From positions 1,504,625 to 1,568,624 of the forward strand of contig JAEPQO010000001.1 of assembly GCA_017640505.1 (NCBI GenBank): a stretch of 64,000 bases of DNA. The letters are read 5' to 3'. Numbering within the stretch: position 1 is the first letter of the stretch; the number at the start of each line of letters is the position of its first letter. Under the pieces are notes generated by a model that searched no databases, had not been told where the DNA came from, and worked only from the letters and a program-made list of their open reading frames with translations. Position numbers and translations under genes: made by a program. The DNA is from Rhodospirillales bacterium (GTDB taxonomy: Bacteria; Pseudomonadota; Alphaproteobacteria; Rhodospirillales; Casp-alpha2). Shown here piece by piece: positions 1-11,600 of the stretch.

Positions 1-41
1 CCCTTGGCCTTTTTTGGTTCGTCGCCGTTGTCGTCGGCCAT
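1..41 (-). CDS. 5' end of an unidentified gene (partial)
   Basis: Only the first 13-14 codons of a leftward gene lie in the window. They read MADDNGDEPKKAKG, an acidic-then-basic start typical of many cytoplasmic or membrane-anchored proteins. A good ribosome binding site (GGGAGG) sits 8 bases before the ATG at 39-41, which is the main support for a real start. The family cannot be told from so little sequence. Confidence 0.5.
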   Translation of the reverse strand, partial: MADDNGDEPKKAK

Positions 42-149
42 GGTCTGGCCCTCCCGCTCTGCCGGAATTTAGATACTGAACTTAAGAGGTTAGCCGCTTG
101 TGCCGGTCGGGGGAAGGCTGCCGGCGGGGCGTAACGTCATCTGCTTGGT

Positions 150-1058
150 TCAACCGATGGTGACCCTGTCTCGGCCGTTCTGCTTCGACTTGTAGAGGTT
201 GGCGTCCGCCGCGCTGACCAGATCGCCAATTTCCTGATCCTTGTCGAGTTTCACGTGCGCACCGCCGATGCTGATCGTGACATGGTCGCAGACGCTGGAC
301 GATTTGTGCGGGATCTTCAGGAAATTGACCGCTTCCCGCAATGTCGCGCCAATCGCTTCGGCGCCGTCCAGGCTGGTCGACGGCAGCACACAGACGAATT
401 CTTCGCCGCCGTAGCGCGCGACTTGGTCGCCCGGGCGGTGAACCGAAGACGACAGCGCCTTGGCTACGAGTGCGAGGCAGGCATCGCCCGCCTGGTGGCC
501 ATAGGTATCGTTGTACTGCTTGAAGTGATCGATATCGATCAACAGCAGCGAGAGATCGCTGCCGGTGCGGATGCCGCGTTGCCACTCGGAGCGGAGGTGC
601 TGGTCAAAGCTGCGGCGGTTCGGAATGCCGGTCAGGCCGTCGATGAAAGCGATCGTTTCCAGGTAGTCGCGGTAGCGCTTGAGTTGCAGGTGATTCTTGA
701 CCCGTGCCGCGACGATCGGCTGTACGATCGGTTTGGTAACGTAATCAACCGCGCCGATCTCGAATCCCTTGGCCTCGTCAGCCTGATCGGTCATCGCGGT
801 GGCGAAGATCACGGGTATGTTTTCCGTCTCCGGGTTTTCCTTGAGGCGGCGGCAAGTCTCGTAACCATCGATGCCGGGCATCATGATATCGAGAATGACG
901 ATATCGGGTTTTTCCGTGAGGGCGAGCTGAATGGCCTCCTCGCCGCTCGTGGCGAACATGATGTCGCCGAGTTCCTCCAGCGCGCCGCTCATGACCTCGA
1001 TATTCAGGGGTTCATCATCGACGATGAGAATTTTCGATGTACTTTCCGGTATGTTCAC
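150..1058 (-). CDS. Response regulator with GGDEF domain (diguanylate cyclase, PleD-like)
   Basis: A 302-residue cytoplasmic protein that should make cyclic di-GMP from two GTP when phosphorylated. Residues 8-125 are a receiver domain with the acidic pair DDE at 14-16, phosphoacceptor Asp57 in VILDIMMPG and Lys109. Residues 135-300 are a GGDEF domain with an intact GGEEF active site at 217-221. RPGD at 208-211, five residues upstream of it, is a classical RxxD inhibitory site, so product feedback is likely. The start is GTG: its first four bases overlap the stop of the upstream hybrid kinase (GTGA, 1055-1058), which implies translational coupling. The kinase's phosphotransfer domain is therefore the likely phosphate source (inference). 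There is one receiver domain, not two as in Caulobacter PleD. Confidence 0.93.
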   Translation of the reverse strand: MNIPESTSKILIVDDEPLNIEVMSGALEELGDIMFATSGEEAIQLALTEKPDIVILDIMMPGIDGYETCRRLKENPETENIPVIFATAMTDQADEAKGFEIGAVDYVTKPIVQPIVAARVKNHLQLKRYRDYLETIAFIDGLTGIPNRRSFDQHLRSEWQRGIRTGSDLSLLLIDIDHFKQYNDTYGHQAGDACLALVAKALSSSVHRPGDQVARYGGEEFVCVLPSTSLDGAEAIGATLREAVNFLKIPHKSSSVCDHVTISIGGAHVKLDKDQEIGDLVSAADANLYKSKQNGRDRVTIG

Positions 1059-4000
1059 GCCGCGCCACCTTCATGATCATCTAATTCCCTACCAAGCTTA
1101 TGGAGGATTTGGCGGGCTTTTTCAAAATTCAGCTCGTTCGCGGCCTTCCGCAGTTCGCCAAGCGTGCCGTCGGCGGCGCCGGCGAGCGCGCTTTCCAGGT
1201 CATCGATCCGCTGCCGGGCGGAAATGCGTTTCGACGCGAGCGCGGCATCAAGTTCCGTTATGAGGGCGCTCACGTCGCTTTCCGAACTTGATTCTTTTGC
1301 AGCGCTTTTCGGTTTTTCGCGCGGGGGCTCGGCCGTCATCTTGTCCAATGCCGCCTTGACGCGGGCGTGGGCAGCGATCACAGCCGTTGCATCGGGCAGA
1401 TCGCCGTCGGCTTTATTCAATGCCTCTTCGTACGAACGGCATTCCGTCTGCAGGTCGTCGGCGCCGATGGTGCCGCCCAGACCGCCGACCGTGTGTACGA
1501 GCCGCGCTGCCGTTTCAATATCGCCGGCGTCCAGCGCCGTGCCCAGTTCGCCGGCAAAGTTCTGGTACTTCGCGTTGAAGTCGCTGAGCAATTTGGCAAA
1601 GAACGCATCATCCAGACCAAGCCGCCGCTTCGCTTCTGCAAAATTGAACCCGGCTTCATCGGCGGCCAATTGCGAGGTGGCTTCGACCTCCGGTGGCGGC
1701 GGGGGCGGGGACGCGGTTTGTGTTTCTGGGGGCGGCGTGACCTCCTCGCCGCTTTGGACGCGCCACTTGGCAAGCGTGTCGAACAGCCTGTTTGCTTCGA
1801 TCGGTTTTGAAACGTGGTCGTTCATACCTGCCTCGAGGCACGCGTCGCGTTCCTCGGCCATGGCATGCGCGGTCATGGCGATGATCGGGATATCTTCCAT
1901 ACCGGGAAGGGCGCGAATTGTACGGGTTGCATCGTAGCCGTTCATTTCCGGCATTTGCAGATCCATCAGAATGGCCTCGATCCCGTCGGGACTGTCCTTC
2001 ATCCGGTCGACTGCGATCTTGCCGTTGTCGGCGACGTCGACGCGCACGCCGACTTCATCCAGAATGCCGATGGCAACCTGCTGGTTGATGGCGTTGTCCT
2101 CCACCAAAAGCACGCGCATCCCGTTGATGGTGTCGTGCGTTTTGCCGCCACCGGAAACAGGATTGGCGATCGCGCGTTCGCTGGCGTTGCTTGATCCGAC
2201 GAAGTGTTCGGCGATGGCGTCGATCATCAGCGACGTATTGATCGGCTTGACGAGGAAGCCTGCCAGTCCCAGCCGGTCCGCCTGGCTCATGGCATCCGAC
2301 CGTCCGTGCGCCGATATCAGTAAGATCGCGGGTGCATAGTCCTTGGGGCGGGCTTTCTGAATCCGCTTGATCGTGTCGATACCGTCCATTTCCGGCATGC
2401 GCCAGTCGACGATGACGATGTCGTACCCTTTGCCGCTACGGACCGAACTCTCGTAGGCCTCGGCACCTGCGATCGCAGAGGATTCGCACCGGACGTCGCC
2501 GAAGTTCAGGCTGCGTAGGGTATCCCCCAGGATTTCGAGTGATGTCTCATTGTCGTCGATGATCAAGACCTGAATCCTGCTTGGGTCGATCTGCGGCGGC
2601 AGCCCCTGATCCTCGTCGACAGCCTGGATACGGAACGGTATTTCGACGGTGAAAACACTGCCATCGCCGGGCGTGCTTTCGACGGAAATCTCACCACCCA
2701 TCATTTCCGTGAATTCCTTGGAAATGGTCAGGCCGAGACCGGTGCCGCCGTACTGCCGGGTCGTTGAAACGTCGGCCTGGGTAAAGGGGCGGAAAAGCTT
2801 CTCCTGCTGGTCCGCCGTCATGCCGATGCCGGTGTCGCTCACGGACACGCGGAAACGGCCTTCGTCACCGTCGCGGCCGACCAGTTCGACACGGACCACA
2901 ACCTCGCCGGCATTGGTGAATTTGACGGCGTTGCTCGCCAGGTTCGTGATGATCTGGCTGAGCCGGAGCGGATCGCCGATCAGCGCACGGGGCAGCTCCG
3001 GCTCGGTCCAGAACAGGACCTCGATGTCCTTGTCGGTTGCGGTTTCGCCGATGACGGTGGCGATGTTCTGCAACACGTCATCGATACGGAACGGCACGTT
3101 TTCGAGTTCGATACGGCCCGCTTCGAGTTTCGAGAAATCGAGAATGTCGTTGATGATGCCGAGCAGGGCTTGTGCCGACGAGGAAATCTTCTGGAGATAG
3201 TCGCTCGCGCGCGGCGACAGGTCCGTCTTCAGTGCGAGGCGGCTGAGCCCGATGATGGCGTTCATGGGTGTCCTGATCTCGTGGCTCATGTTGGCAAGGA
3301 ACGACGATTTGGCCTCGTTCGCCGCCTCGGCGGCTTCCTGTGCCTTCTTAAGTGCCGTGATGTCGACGCGGATGCCGATCGAGCCGCCGTCGGGCGTTCT
3401 GCGGTCGATGACTTTCAGCCACCGTCCGGATGTCATCTGACGTTCAAACGTGCGGTCGGCGCTGCGGTGCTCGGCGGACCGGCGCCGGACCCAGTCTTCG
3501 ATATCCTCGCCCTCGAGATCGTATTCGCCGCGTTTCGCCCCCTCACGGATGATGTGGTCGAACGAATTGCCCGGCTCGAAAAGATCGGCGGATTTCGGAT
3601 AATACTCCCGATACTTGTCGTTGCACATCAGGAGCTTGTCTTCGGAATCGAATATCACGAACGCTTCGTCCATGACTTCCAGTGCATCGATGAGCTGGTT
3701 GCGCGCGTCCTTTGCCTCGCGCTCCGCACGTTCGCGCCGGGTGACGTCCGCGTAGGTGGTGACGAAGCCGCCGCCCGGCACCGGGGTGCCACGAATTTCC
3801 AGCACCGTTCCGTCGGGCCGCGTCCGGGTAAACGCGTGGGGCTCGAATTTTCGTGCCAGTTCCAGCCGTTCGTTGACCTGTTGCTCGACGTCACCCGGGC
3901 CGTATTCGCCGCGTTCCGCATTGATGCGGAACGCCGTTGCCAACGGTTCGCCGCGCGGCATCAATTCCTTGGGGAAATCTAGCAACTCGTAGAAGCGATC

Positions 4001-4762
4001 GTTCATCACCACCAGATTAAGGTCCTGGTCGACCATCGAGATCCCGTCGGTCACCGTTTCAAGAGTCGTTTCCAGCAATTCGCGCTGAGTCTGCATCTGC
4101 ATCCGAAGGATGTTGATGCGATAGATGTAGCGCACGATCACCCAGGCGCCGATCATGATGACCGGCAGGATGAGCAGGCCGCCGAACAGGAATTTAAGCG
4201 TCTCTTCGATGGCGGCGTTCGTGCTCGCGAGCGCGGCTTCGCTCTGCCTGACGGCAATTTCCTTCAGCTGCGTCAGGGCGGCGGAAGCCTCCGTGTCGTC
4301 AATGCGGACGATGTCGTCGACCTGATCGCCGGACAATCCACTTTCGAATGCCAGTGCCGCATCACCCAGCCGGTCGCGGTAGTTGATGACCACGTCGCGG
4401 ACGACATCCAGCGCCTTTTCTTCTTCGGGGGTCGGCGAAAGGATCAGCAGTTGCTGGATGGCATCCAGTGAAAGTGCGGCGCTGACTTCCGCTCTCTGGC
4501 GATAACCTTCGTTCCGGCGCAGCACGTAGTTCTTGAAGTGATGGATCAGGCCCGAATAGCCCATGTGATGATGGAGGTCGGCCAGCGCGTTCGATTTGCG
4601 CGTTTCCTGGGCCTGCTGTTCCTGCCAGGCATCATTGATGCCGCGCACTCGGTCGTATGTGGCATAAAGAAATGCCGAGAACGCAATCACCAGCAACAGC
4701 GAAAGGCCAATAACCAGCCTGGAGTCCGTCGGCAATTTCGAGACTTTTTTATTCAATTTCAA
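1055..4762 (-). CDS. Hybrid sensor histidine kinase (TM-PAS-PAS-HisKA-HATPase-REC-REC-Hpt)
   Basis: A 1235-residue inner-membrane phosphorelay kinase. Transmembrane segments lie at about 15-35 and 190-212 and enclose a helical periplasmic sensor of about 150 residues. Two PAS-like domains follow (about 225-345 and 352-470). The HisKA phosphoacceptor is His494 in NMSHEIRTP, followed by an ATPase domain with N box, DTGIGM and GGTGLGL motifs to about 715. Two receiver domains carry Asp786 (IVIVDWRMP) and Asp934 ([10 protein letters not shown]). A proline-rich linker (SPPPPPPE) leads to an Hpt domain with His1090 (RLVHTVGG). The last 100 residues are a helical tail ending in another H-containing helix (RQILHKLG) that I cannot assign. 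It overlaps the diguanylate cyclase gene by 4 bases, so the output is probably c-di-GMP. Confidence 0.94.
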   Translation of the reverse strand: MKLNKKVSKLPTDSRLVIGLSLLLVIAFSAFLYATYDRVRGINDAWQEQQAQETRKSNALADLHHHMGYSGLIHHFKNYVLRRNEGYRQRAEVSAALSLDAIQQLLILSPTPEEEKALDVVRDVVINYRDRLGDAALAFESGLSGDQVDDIVRIDDTEASAALTQLKEIAVRQSEAALASTNAAIEETLKFLFGGLLILPVIMIGAWVIVRYIYRINILRMQMQTQRELLETTLETVTDGISMVDQDLNLVVMNDRFYELLDFPKELMPRGEPLATAFRINAERGEYGPGDVEQQVNERLELARKFEPHAFTRTRPDGTVLEIRGTPVPGGGFVTTYADVTRRERAEREAKDARNQLIDALEVMDEAFVIFDSEDKLLMCNDKYREYYPKSADLFEPGNSFDHIIREGAKRGEYDLEGEDIEDWVRRRSAEHRSADRTFERQMTSGRWLKVIDRRTPDGGSIGIRVDITALKKAQEAAEAANEAKSSFLANMSHEIRTPMNAIIGLSRLALKTDLSPRASDYLQKISSSAQALLGIINDILDFSKLEAGRIELENVPFRIDDVLQNIATVIGETATDKDIEVLFWTEPELPRALIGDPLRLSQIITNLASNAVKFTNAGEVVVRVELVGRDGDEGRFRVSVSDTGIGMTADQQEKLFRPFTQADVSTTRQYGGTGLGLTISKEFTEMMGGEISVESTPGDGSVFTVEIPFRIQAVDEDQGLPPQIDPSRIQVLIIDDNETSLEILGDTLRSLNFGDVRCESSAIAGAEAYESSVRSGKGYDIVIVDWRMPEMDGIDTIKRIQKARPKDYAPAILLISAHGRSDAMSQADRLGLAGFLVKPINTSLMIDAIAEHFVGSSNASERAIANPVSGGGKTHDTINGMRVLLVEDNAINQQVAIGILDEVGVRVDVADNGKIAVDRMKDSPDGIEAILMDLQMPEMNGYDATRTIRALPGMEDIPIIAMTAHAMAEERDACLEAGMNDHVSKPIEANRLFDTLAKWRVQSGEEVTPPPETQTASPPPPPPEVEATSQLAADEAGFNFAEAKRRLGLDDAFFAKLLSDFNAKYQNFAGELGTALDAGDIETAARLVHTVGGLGGTIGADDLQTECRSYEEALNKADGDLPDATAVIAAHARVKAALDKMTAEPPREKPKSAAKESSSESDVSALITELDAALASKRISARQRIDDLESALAGAADGTLGELRKAANELNFEKARQILHKLGRELDDHEGGAA

Positions 4763-4853
4763 CGTGTTCCTAGTGCGCTTGCGACATGATCGTAACGTAT
4801 TTAACCGCCGGCGAGAACTGCTTGTCGTCGAATTCCAGCGGGTAGCGTCGATT

Positions 4854-4879
4854 GCGGGGCGGCTGCCGCGCCGCCCCGC
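4854..4879. other. Strong GC hairpin between bcp and the hybrid kinase gene
   Basis: A perfect 10-bp inverted repeat, GCGGGGCGGC with its complement, around a 6-base loop, lies about 92 bases upstream of the kinase start and 120 bases downstream of bcp. No T-run follows on either strand, so it is not a textbook intrinsic terminator. It could still end bcp transcription or sit in the kinase mRNA leader. The rest of 4763-4999 shows nothing recognisable. Confidence 0.5.
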
Positions 4880-4999
4880 GCCAGTTGATCATTATCAGAA
4901 ACGGCCGTTACGGGGTATCGGGGCAAGCCGTAACCGGGCTGTGTAACGGACGTACCAAGGAGCTTGAATCAGGAACTAAAATTCTGCGGCAGCAACGGG

Positions 5000-5461
5000 T
5001 TACAAGGATTTAACGGCGTCGAGAACCTCGTCGGCATGTCCCTTGACCTTCACCTTCGGCCAGACATGCCGGATAACGCCTTTGCCGTCGATGACGAAGG
5101 TCGCGCGCTGGATACCCATGTATTTCCGGCCGTACATGTTTTTTTCCACCCAAACGCCGAAATCTTCGCAAAGCGTGCCGTTTTCGTCGGAAATCAGTTG
5201 AAACGGCAGGCTTTGTTTTTCAACGAAGTTGTCATGACGTTTGACGCTGTCCTTTGAAACGCCGACGACCACCGCGCCTGCTTTTTCGAAATCCTTGATC
5301 CGGTCGCGAAAATCCTGTGCTTCGGTGGTGCAGCCGGGGGTCATGTCCTTGGGATAGAAATACACGACTGCGGTTTTGCCCTTGAGGTCCTTGAGAGCAA
5401 GGTTGCCGCCACCGTTGACGGGCAGATTGAAGTCGGGGGCCTTGTCGCCGGTATCGAGCAT
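5000..5461 (-). CDS. bcp: Thioredoxin-dependent thiol peroxidase (peroxiredoxin Q/Bcp)
   Basis: A 153-residue cytoplasmic peroxiredoxin that reduces hydrogen peroxide and organic peroxides with thioredoxin as donor. The signature YFYPKDMTPGCTTEA places the peroxidatic Cys at residue 44. The resolving Cys found five residues later in E. coli Bcp (CxxxxC) is absent here (CTTEAQ). Another Cys (GTLCEDFG, about residue 98) may serve, or the enzyme works as a 1-Cys type. Length is normal for the family. The start has a good AGGAG site 9 bases upstream. It follows glnE by 57 bases on the same strand, so the two are probably cotranscribed. Confidence 0.95.
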   Translation of the reverse strand: MLDTGDKAPDFNLPVNGGGNLALKDLKGKTAVVYFYPKDMTPGCTTEAQDFRDRIKDFEKAGAVVVGVSKDSVKRHDNFVEKQSLPFQLISDENGTLCEDFGVWVEKNMYGRKYMGIQRATFVIDGKGVIRHVWPKVKVKGHADEVLDAVKSL

Positions 5462-5518
5462 CGGGTCACTCCTGTAAAAAGTTGTCGTCTTTTGGTACGC
5501 CGCATCGCCGCCGCCGGT

Positions 5519-8500
5519 TCATATGTCCGGTGCTTCGCCTTCCGCATTCGATTTGGGGTCGCCGACCACGCGGATGAAGATGCTTCGGACGATTTCCTCG
5601 GTATTTCGCAGGTTTTCCGAGAGCGCCTCGAATGAATCGTGTTGGGTGATCTCGGTCAGGTCCTCGCGGAGAGGTTCGGAGAATGCCTCGACCTTGGCGT
5701 CGGTCATATCTCCCTCGATGGTCAATGCGAGGAAAGTCTGCAGATCGCGGTAAAGCCGTTTTGCCTGGCTGAGTGCTTCAGCGTCGGCTCGTTCGATCAG
5801 GCCGAGCCCGGCGGCGGTCTCGAAGACCGCGGCTGCATCCGCCGAGATGATTTCCGGGTGCGCTGCGGCGTGTGCCAGTACCAGATACTGGGAAATGAAA
5901 TCGACATCGACCTGACCGCCTGCTGCCTGTTTGATCGCCCAGATGCACGTCGTGCCGTGCTGTTTTTCAATGCGGCCACGCATGTTGGCGACTTCACCGG
6001 CAACCTGCGCATCGTCGCGCGTGCGGGCGAGGGCGCCGTCGATCGTCTGCCGCACGGCCTCGCCAAGACCGCCGGTCTCGAAGACGACGCGTGCCCGTAC
6101 CAACGCCATGAATTCCCATGTCCATGCGGTTTCGTCGTAATAGCGCGTGAAGCCGTCGAGCGCCGCTGCAATAGGCCCCTTGTTGCCGCTTGGGCGGAGC
6201 CGCATGTCAACTTCGTACAGCGTGCCCTCGGCGGTCATCGACATGACGGCATTGATGATACGCTGGCCGAGGCGGCTGAAATACTGGGTCACCGCCAACG
6301 GCCGTCCGCCGTCGGATTGCTGTGCGTCCTCGTCGGCGGCATAAACGAAAATCAGGTCGAGATCGCTCGACGGAGTGAGTTCCCGTGACCCGAGCTTGCC
6401 GAGTGCGAGAATGCAGAACCGGCCGCCCGCGATGCGGCCATGGGTTTTCTCGAACTCCCTGATGACTTCGGGGACGAGCGTTTGCAGCACCGCATCCGCG
6501 ACGTCCGAGAACTGGCGTGCCGCCAGGCTGGCATCGATCACGCCACGCAGCATCTGAACCCCGACCTGGAAGCGCCGGTCATTGTTCCAGCGCCGCGTCG
6601 CATCGAGGATGTCTTCGAAGAACACGGTGTCGGTCAACGCTTCGGCGCAATCGGCGCGAAGCGTGCCGACGTCGGGCAGCGGGTCGTAAAAGTCGGCACT
6701 GAGCACGCTGTCGAGCAGGTTCGGCCGGCGGCTCAGATGTGTGGCCAGCCTGGGGGCCTCGCCCATGATCTCGGCCAGCAGGTGCAGAAGCTCCGGGTAC
6801 GCCTGGAACATGCTGAAAAGCTGCACGCCGGCCGGCAATCCGGATACGAACGCGTCAAAACGAATGAACGTGGCGTCCGGATCCGGTTGCTTGGCAATGG
6901 CGCCGAGTAGGGCCGGCGTCAGTTCCGTGAGCAGTTCGCGCGCACGCGTGGAGCGGGTCGCGCGAATGCGGCCGTGGTGCCAGGCGCGGATCGATTTGTC
7001 GATGAGTGCCGGATCCTCGAAACCGAATCGGGATAGCGTCTGCAGGGTTTCCGCGTCGCTGTCGGCACCGGTGAAGGCGAGGTTGCCTGCCTCGCCGTTA
7101 TCGGCGGCGAGCGACGGCGCGTCATCGAACAGCGCGCCGTAGTGATCCTGCACGGTTTCAAGGTGGTGCAGCAGATCGGCGCGGAATGCGGACGCGTCGT
7201 CGTAACCGCAGAACGCTGCCAGATGTGCAATGCCGTCGTCGGAATCGGGCAAGGTCTGGGTCTGTTCGTCGCGCTGCATTTGCAGGCGGTGTTCGACGCG
7301 GCGCAGAAATTCATACGCGGCGTCGAGTTCATCGGCCGTGCCGGTGTCGACGAGTCCCAGGCCGACAAGGTGACGGATCGCTTCGACAGTGCGGTTGGCG
7401 CGCGCCGTCGGTTCGCGCCCGCCCCAGATCAGTTGCTGCGTCTGTGCGAAAAACTCGATTTCGCGGATGCCGCCGCGCCCGGTCTTGATGTCGTGGCCGT
7501 TGATCGCGACCTCGCCGCCGCCCTTGTGCGCATGGATCTGCCGCTTGATTGAGTGGATGTCCTGGATGGCAGCGAAGTCGAGGCTTTTGCGCCACACGAA
7601 CGGCCTGAGGTGATGCAGAAAAGTGTTGCCGGCCTCGATATCACCGGCGATCGGCCGCGCCTTGATCATCGCAGCGCGTTCCCAGTTCTGCCCCAGGCTT
7701 TCGTAATAGGTTTCCGCCGCCAGCACCGACAAGGCGAGCGGTGTGGATCCGGGGTCGGGGCGAAGGCGGAGATCGACGCGGAACACGTAACCGTCCGCCG
7801 TCCGTTCGTCGAGGATCTTGGCGAGCGTCCTGGTCATGCGGATGACATGCTGCTGCAGGCCGTCGCGGTCGTCCGTGTCGACGACATCGGTATCATAGAG
7901 GCAGATCAGGTCGATATCCGACGAGTAGTTCAGTTCACGCGCGCCGAGCTTACCCATGCCGATAACGATGAATCCGGAATCCTTTTGCGGCGTGTCGGGG
8001 TTCTTGAGACGAAATGCACCGCGTTCGGCGGCGCGTCGGATGACGAAGCCGGCGGCCGCATCGGCCGCCGCGTCGGCGAAATCGGAGAGCGCCTCGGTTA
8101 CCTGATAAAGCGACCACTGACCGGCGATATCGGCCAGTGCCGCCGTCAGCGCAAGACGCCGCTTGGCGATCCTGAGGGCGCGCATCAGTTCCGCCTCGTC
8201 CGTCAAATCGGCGGTCGGCCCGCGCGTGTCGGCCAGGATTTCGCGGCTCAGGGCGTCCGGCCCTTCGATTGCCATGCGTCCGAGCCATAGCGGTTCGCGC
8301 AGAAGGATCTGTGTCAGATACGGACTGCACCCGAAGACGCCGTCCAGATACCGCCGGCCGGTCGCATCGTCGGCGATCTCCTGCGCCGCCCGGCCAACCT
8401 CATCCGCGGCTTCCGGCTCGGCTTTCAGGCGCTCCAGGAAGTCCTCAATGCCCCGTTTTGCCGCGTCCGCGTCGGCGGGCAAGGGGAGGTGGGCGGCATC

Positions 8501-8533
8501 AATGACGAATGGCGCGGTCATGCTTAATTGCAA
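5519..8533 (-). CDS. glnE: Bifunctional glutamine synthetase adenylyltransferase / adenylyl-removing enzyme
   Basis: A 1004-residue enzyme that adenylylates glutamine synthetase to lower its activity in nitrogen excess and removes AMP when nitrogen is short, under PII control. Both nucleotidyltransferase halves are visible. The N-terminal one has GMGKLGARELNYSSDIDL and the C-terminal one ALGKLGSRELTPSSDLDL; each has the G-x-LG...SDxDL metal-binding pattern. A helical linker and GlnD-PII-uridylyltransferase-like segments lie between. Length is typical of alphaproteobacterial GlnE. The start MQLSMTAPF could also be the second ATG four codons later. It is divergent from the AsmA-like gene, with 105 bases between. 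Confidence 0.96.
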   Translation of the reverse strand: MQLSMTAPFVIDAAHLPLPADADAAKRGIEDFLERLKAEPEAADEVGRAAQEIADDATGRRYLDGVFGCSPYLTQILLREPLWLGRMAIEGPDALSREILADTRGPTADLTDEAELMRALRIAKRRLALTAALADIAGQWSLYQVTEALSDFADAAADAAAGFVIRRAAERGAFRLKNPDTPQKDSGFIVIGMGKLGARELNYSSDIDLICLYDTDVVDTDDRDGLQQHVIRMTRTLAKILDERTADGYVFRVDLRLRPDPGSTPLALSVLAAETYYESLGQNWERAAMIKARPIAGDIEAGNTFLHHLRPFVWRKSLDFAAIQDIHSIKRQIHAHKGGGEVAINGHDIKTGRGGIREIEFFAQTQQLIWGGREPTARANRTVEAIRHLVGLGLVDTGTADELDAAYEFLRRVEHRLQMQRDEQTQTLPDSDDGIAHLAAFCGYDDASAFRADLLHHLETVQDHYGALFDDAPSLAADNGEAGNLAFTGADSDAETLQTLSRFGFEDPALIDKSIRAWHHGRIRATRSTRARELLTELTPALLGAIAKQPDPDATFIRFDAFVSGLPAGVQLFSMFQAYPELLHLLAEIMGEAPRLATHLSRRPNLLDSVLSADFYDPLPDVGTLRADCAEALTDTVFFEDILDATRRWNNDRRFQVGVQMLRGVIDASLAARQFSDVADAVLQTLVPEVIREFEKTHGRIAGGRFCILALGKLGSRELTPSSDLDLIFVYAADEDAQQSDGGRPLAVTQYFSRLGQRIINAVMSMTAEGTLYEVDMRLRPSGNKGPIAAALDGFTRYYDETAWTWEFMALVRARVVFETGGLGEAVRQTIDGALARTRDDAQVAGEVANMRGRIEKQHGTTCIWAIKQAAGGQVDVDFISQYLVLAHAAAHPEIISADAAAVFETAAGLGLIERADAEALSQAKRLYRDLQTFLALTIEGDMTDAKVEAFSEPLREDLTEITQHDSFEALSENLRNTEEIVRSIFIRVVGDPKSNAEGEAPDI

Positions 8534-8638
8534 TACGGCATCCGGGGGCCGGACGCAAAGTGCGAACGTTCATGAAAAACGGCACAGCGTTGAACTTGTT
8601 CGCAGGTTTACTCGCTATTAAGCGGCGTTTATGCATAC

Positions 8639-11600
8639 TTGTTACACCGATTCGCCCGGGTTTTCCGGGCGGTTAGCGTGTCTGACAGGTTTGAACGAGA
8701 TTTGATTTTCAAGCGTACATTTGTCGGATTGATCCAGCTGATCGGCGGCCTCAGCGCAGGGCTCGCGATCATTACCCTTTTGATTGCTTGGCAGTTACAC
8801 AAGGGGCCGGTTTCGCTGTCGTTTCTGACACCCTACGTTGAGCAGGCGCTGAACTCCGGTCACCGCAGTTTCCGGCTTGCCATCGACGATACGACGCTGA
8901 CCTGGGCCGGGTGGGAACGGAACATCGAGCTGCGCGTCAAGAACGTCCGGGCCATCGATGACGGCGGCACGGCACAGGCGCGCATTCCCGAGCTTTCCAT
9001 GTCGCTCAGTGGCCGTGCCCTTGTCCGCGGCAAGCTGGCGCCGAAGTTCATCGAACTGCTTGGTCCTGAAATCCGTGTGCGCCGGGAAAAGACCGGCGCG
9101 CTGGGCATTGCCGTCGCGGCCGGTGGCGATTCTTCGGGTGACCGTTTCGCAACCGGCCTGCTGGGCTGGCTGATCAAGCGGCCGGAACCGAATTCGCCGA
9201 TGAGCTATCTGGAGACGGTCCGTATCTCGGGTGCGACCATGACCTTCGATGATCGTCTGACCGGCCGGGAATGGCAGGCGCCGGTCGGGTATCTGAAGCT
9301 GGCGCGCGCGCCGCACGGGCTGCTCGCCGAGGGCTCCTTGCAAATCGATACCGAGCACCGCGTCGCCGACATATCCCTGCACGGTTCGTTCCACAGCGAA
9401 GGCCGCCGCCTCGACCTTACTGCAGCGTTTGCGGATATCTCGCCGGCATCCTTTGCAGCGCTGGATCCGAATTTCACGGCGCTTCAGGTCGTCGACATGC
9501 CGCTAAGCGGGCAACTGATCGTCGGCACGTCGCTTGATGAAGGACTGAATACCATCGGCTTCAAGGTTGCCGGTGCGAACGGGACGCTGCACCTGCCGGG
9601 GCCGTTTGCGCAGCAGCTTCAGGTCGAGCGTGTCGCGTTCGAGGGAATATATAACGGCCGCACCGGAGCGCTCACGCTGGACAGTGGCGAGGCGACGCTT
9701 GCCGAGGGGTCCGCGCTGCATGTGCCGGCGCCGATCGAACATGCATTCCCGCTCGTCAGCATGGCGGGTGCCGGCAAGTTCGACCTCGCGTCGGCCACTG
9801 CCGATATCGAGCATCTGAGCCTGAACCTCGGTGGCCCGGTGTTCGATCTCAAGGGCCGGATCCAGGGGGTCGGCGAGACGCGAACGGTCATTACCGCGGA
9901 AACCACGCTTGCCGACGTTGCCGTCGATCAGCTCAAGACGTATTGGCCCGCCAGTCTCGGCCGCGATCCATACAACTGGGTTACCAGTCATCTCGCCGGT
10001 GGGCGGATGGTGCAGGCCGACGCCAAGTTGGCGGTCACGGTCGATGAGAACGGCGGGTTCAAGATCGATGAGCTTGGCGGCACCATGAGTGCCGAGGACG
10101 TCACGGTGACATATCTTGAAGGCATGCCCCCGGTGCACGGCGTCAACGCGGACATGAAGTTCGATGCCGACACGTTCGATGTCATGGCAAAGTCAGGGCA
10201 AAGCGGCGAAATTCAGCTGCTCGACGCGGACATACACATCAACGGTCTGCAGGCGGTCGACCAGTACATAGATATCAAGATGCGGGCCGAGGCCCCGCTC
10301 CCCGATGCTCTGAACCTGATCGAACGCGACCCGTTCAACTTCGCCAGTGCCATGAAAATCGATCCGACGAGCACACTCGGTGACAGCACGGTCGACCTGC
10401 ATCTGAATTTCCTTCTCGCCAAGGACCTGGCTGTCGAGGACGTGGATGTCAAAGCGGTCGCCGATCTGACCGGGGTCGCGATGAAGAATGTCGTGCTTAG
10501 CCGCGACATCCGGGAAGGCACGCTGAAACTCACCGTCGATAAGGCCAAGATGGAAGTCGACGGCAACGTAATGATGGGCACTGTCCCGGTGGCACTGGTC
10601 TGGAACGAGAACTTCGGTGCCGCCGCACCGTTCCGCTCGCAGTACCTGCTGGCTGCGAGAATCGATGATCTGTCCAATGTCCGCGACCTTGGTGTCGACC
10701 CGGGCCCGGCCGGTGACTTCGTGTCCGGCGGCGTCGATGCCACGGTGCGGTATACCAAGTTTGACGGTCGCAGCGGCCGTGTCGACGTGAATGCCAACCT
10801 CGAACGCGCGGACCTGCGCATTCCGGTGATGGAATGGCGTAAGGCGGCGGGTGACCCCGGCTGGGTCGACGTCACGATCCTGCTTGAAAACGGGCTGGTG
10901 AAAAGCGTGCCGAGTTTCGATGTGGTCGCCGGCGATCTGACGGTTAAGGGCGATGTCAAATACGCCCCCGCCGGCCTGGGCCTGGAACGGGTCAACCTCA
11001 AGCAGGTCCTGTTCGGCCGCACCGATGTTTCGGGTGCCGTCATCTCTCGGCCTGACGGCGGCTGGGAAATCGGCCTGCAGGGGCCGGAGCTCGAATTCTC
11101 GCCTTTGTGGGAGCGCTTGATCGGTGATCGGCCGGGGCAGGATGAACTGGAGGTTCCCGATCTGACCATTGCCGTCGAGCTCGACAAGATGTGGGTCGAG
11201 AAACAGAAATTCCTGTCCGACGTTTCCGGCACGTTCGTGCACAAGCGCGGCATCTGGCGAACCGCACTTCTCGACAGCAAGCTCAACGGCGGCCCGGTGC
11301 TGAATGTCAACATGGCACCGGACCCGGAAGGAAACCGAGTCCTGGTCGTCAAGGCCGACAATGCCGGCGATACCCTGCGTTTCTTCGATCTGTTCGAAAA
11401 CATGCATGGCGGCAAGCTGGAAATGCGCGGGCGTTATGACGACGCCGCACCGCTTCGCCCGCTGCGCGGGAAGCTCCGGGTGATCAATTACCGGGTACGT
11501 AATGCGCCGTTGATGACACGCGTTCTCTCGATCATGGCGCTGACGGGCATCGTCGACGCGTTGACCGGCGAGGGGCTGAACTTCTCGGAACTGGACGTGC

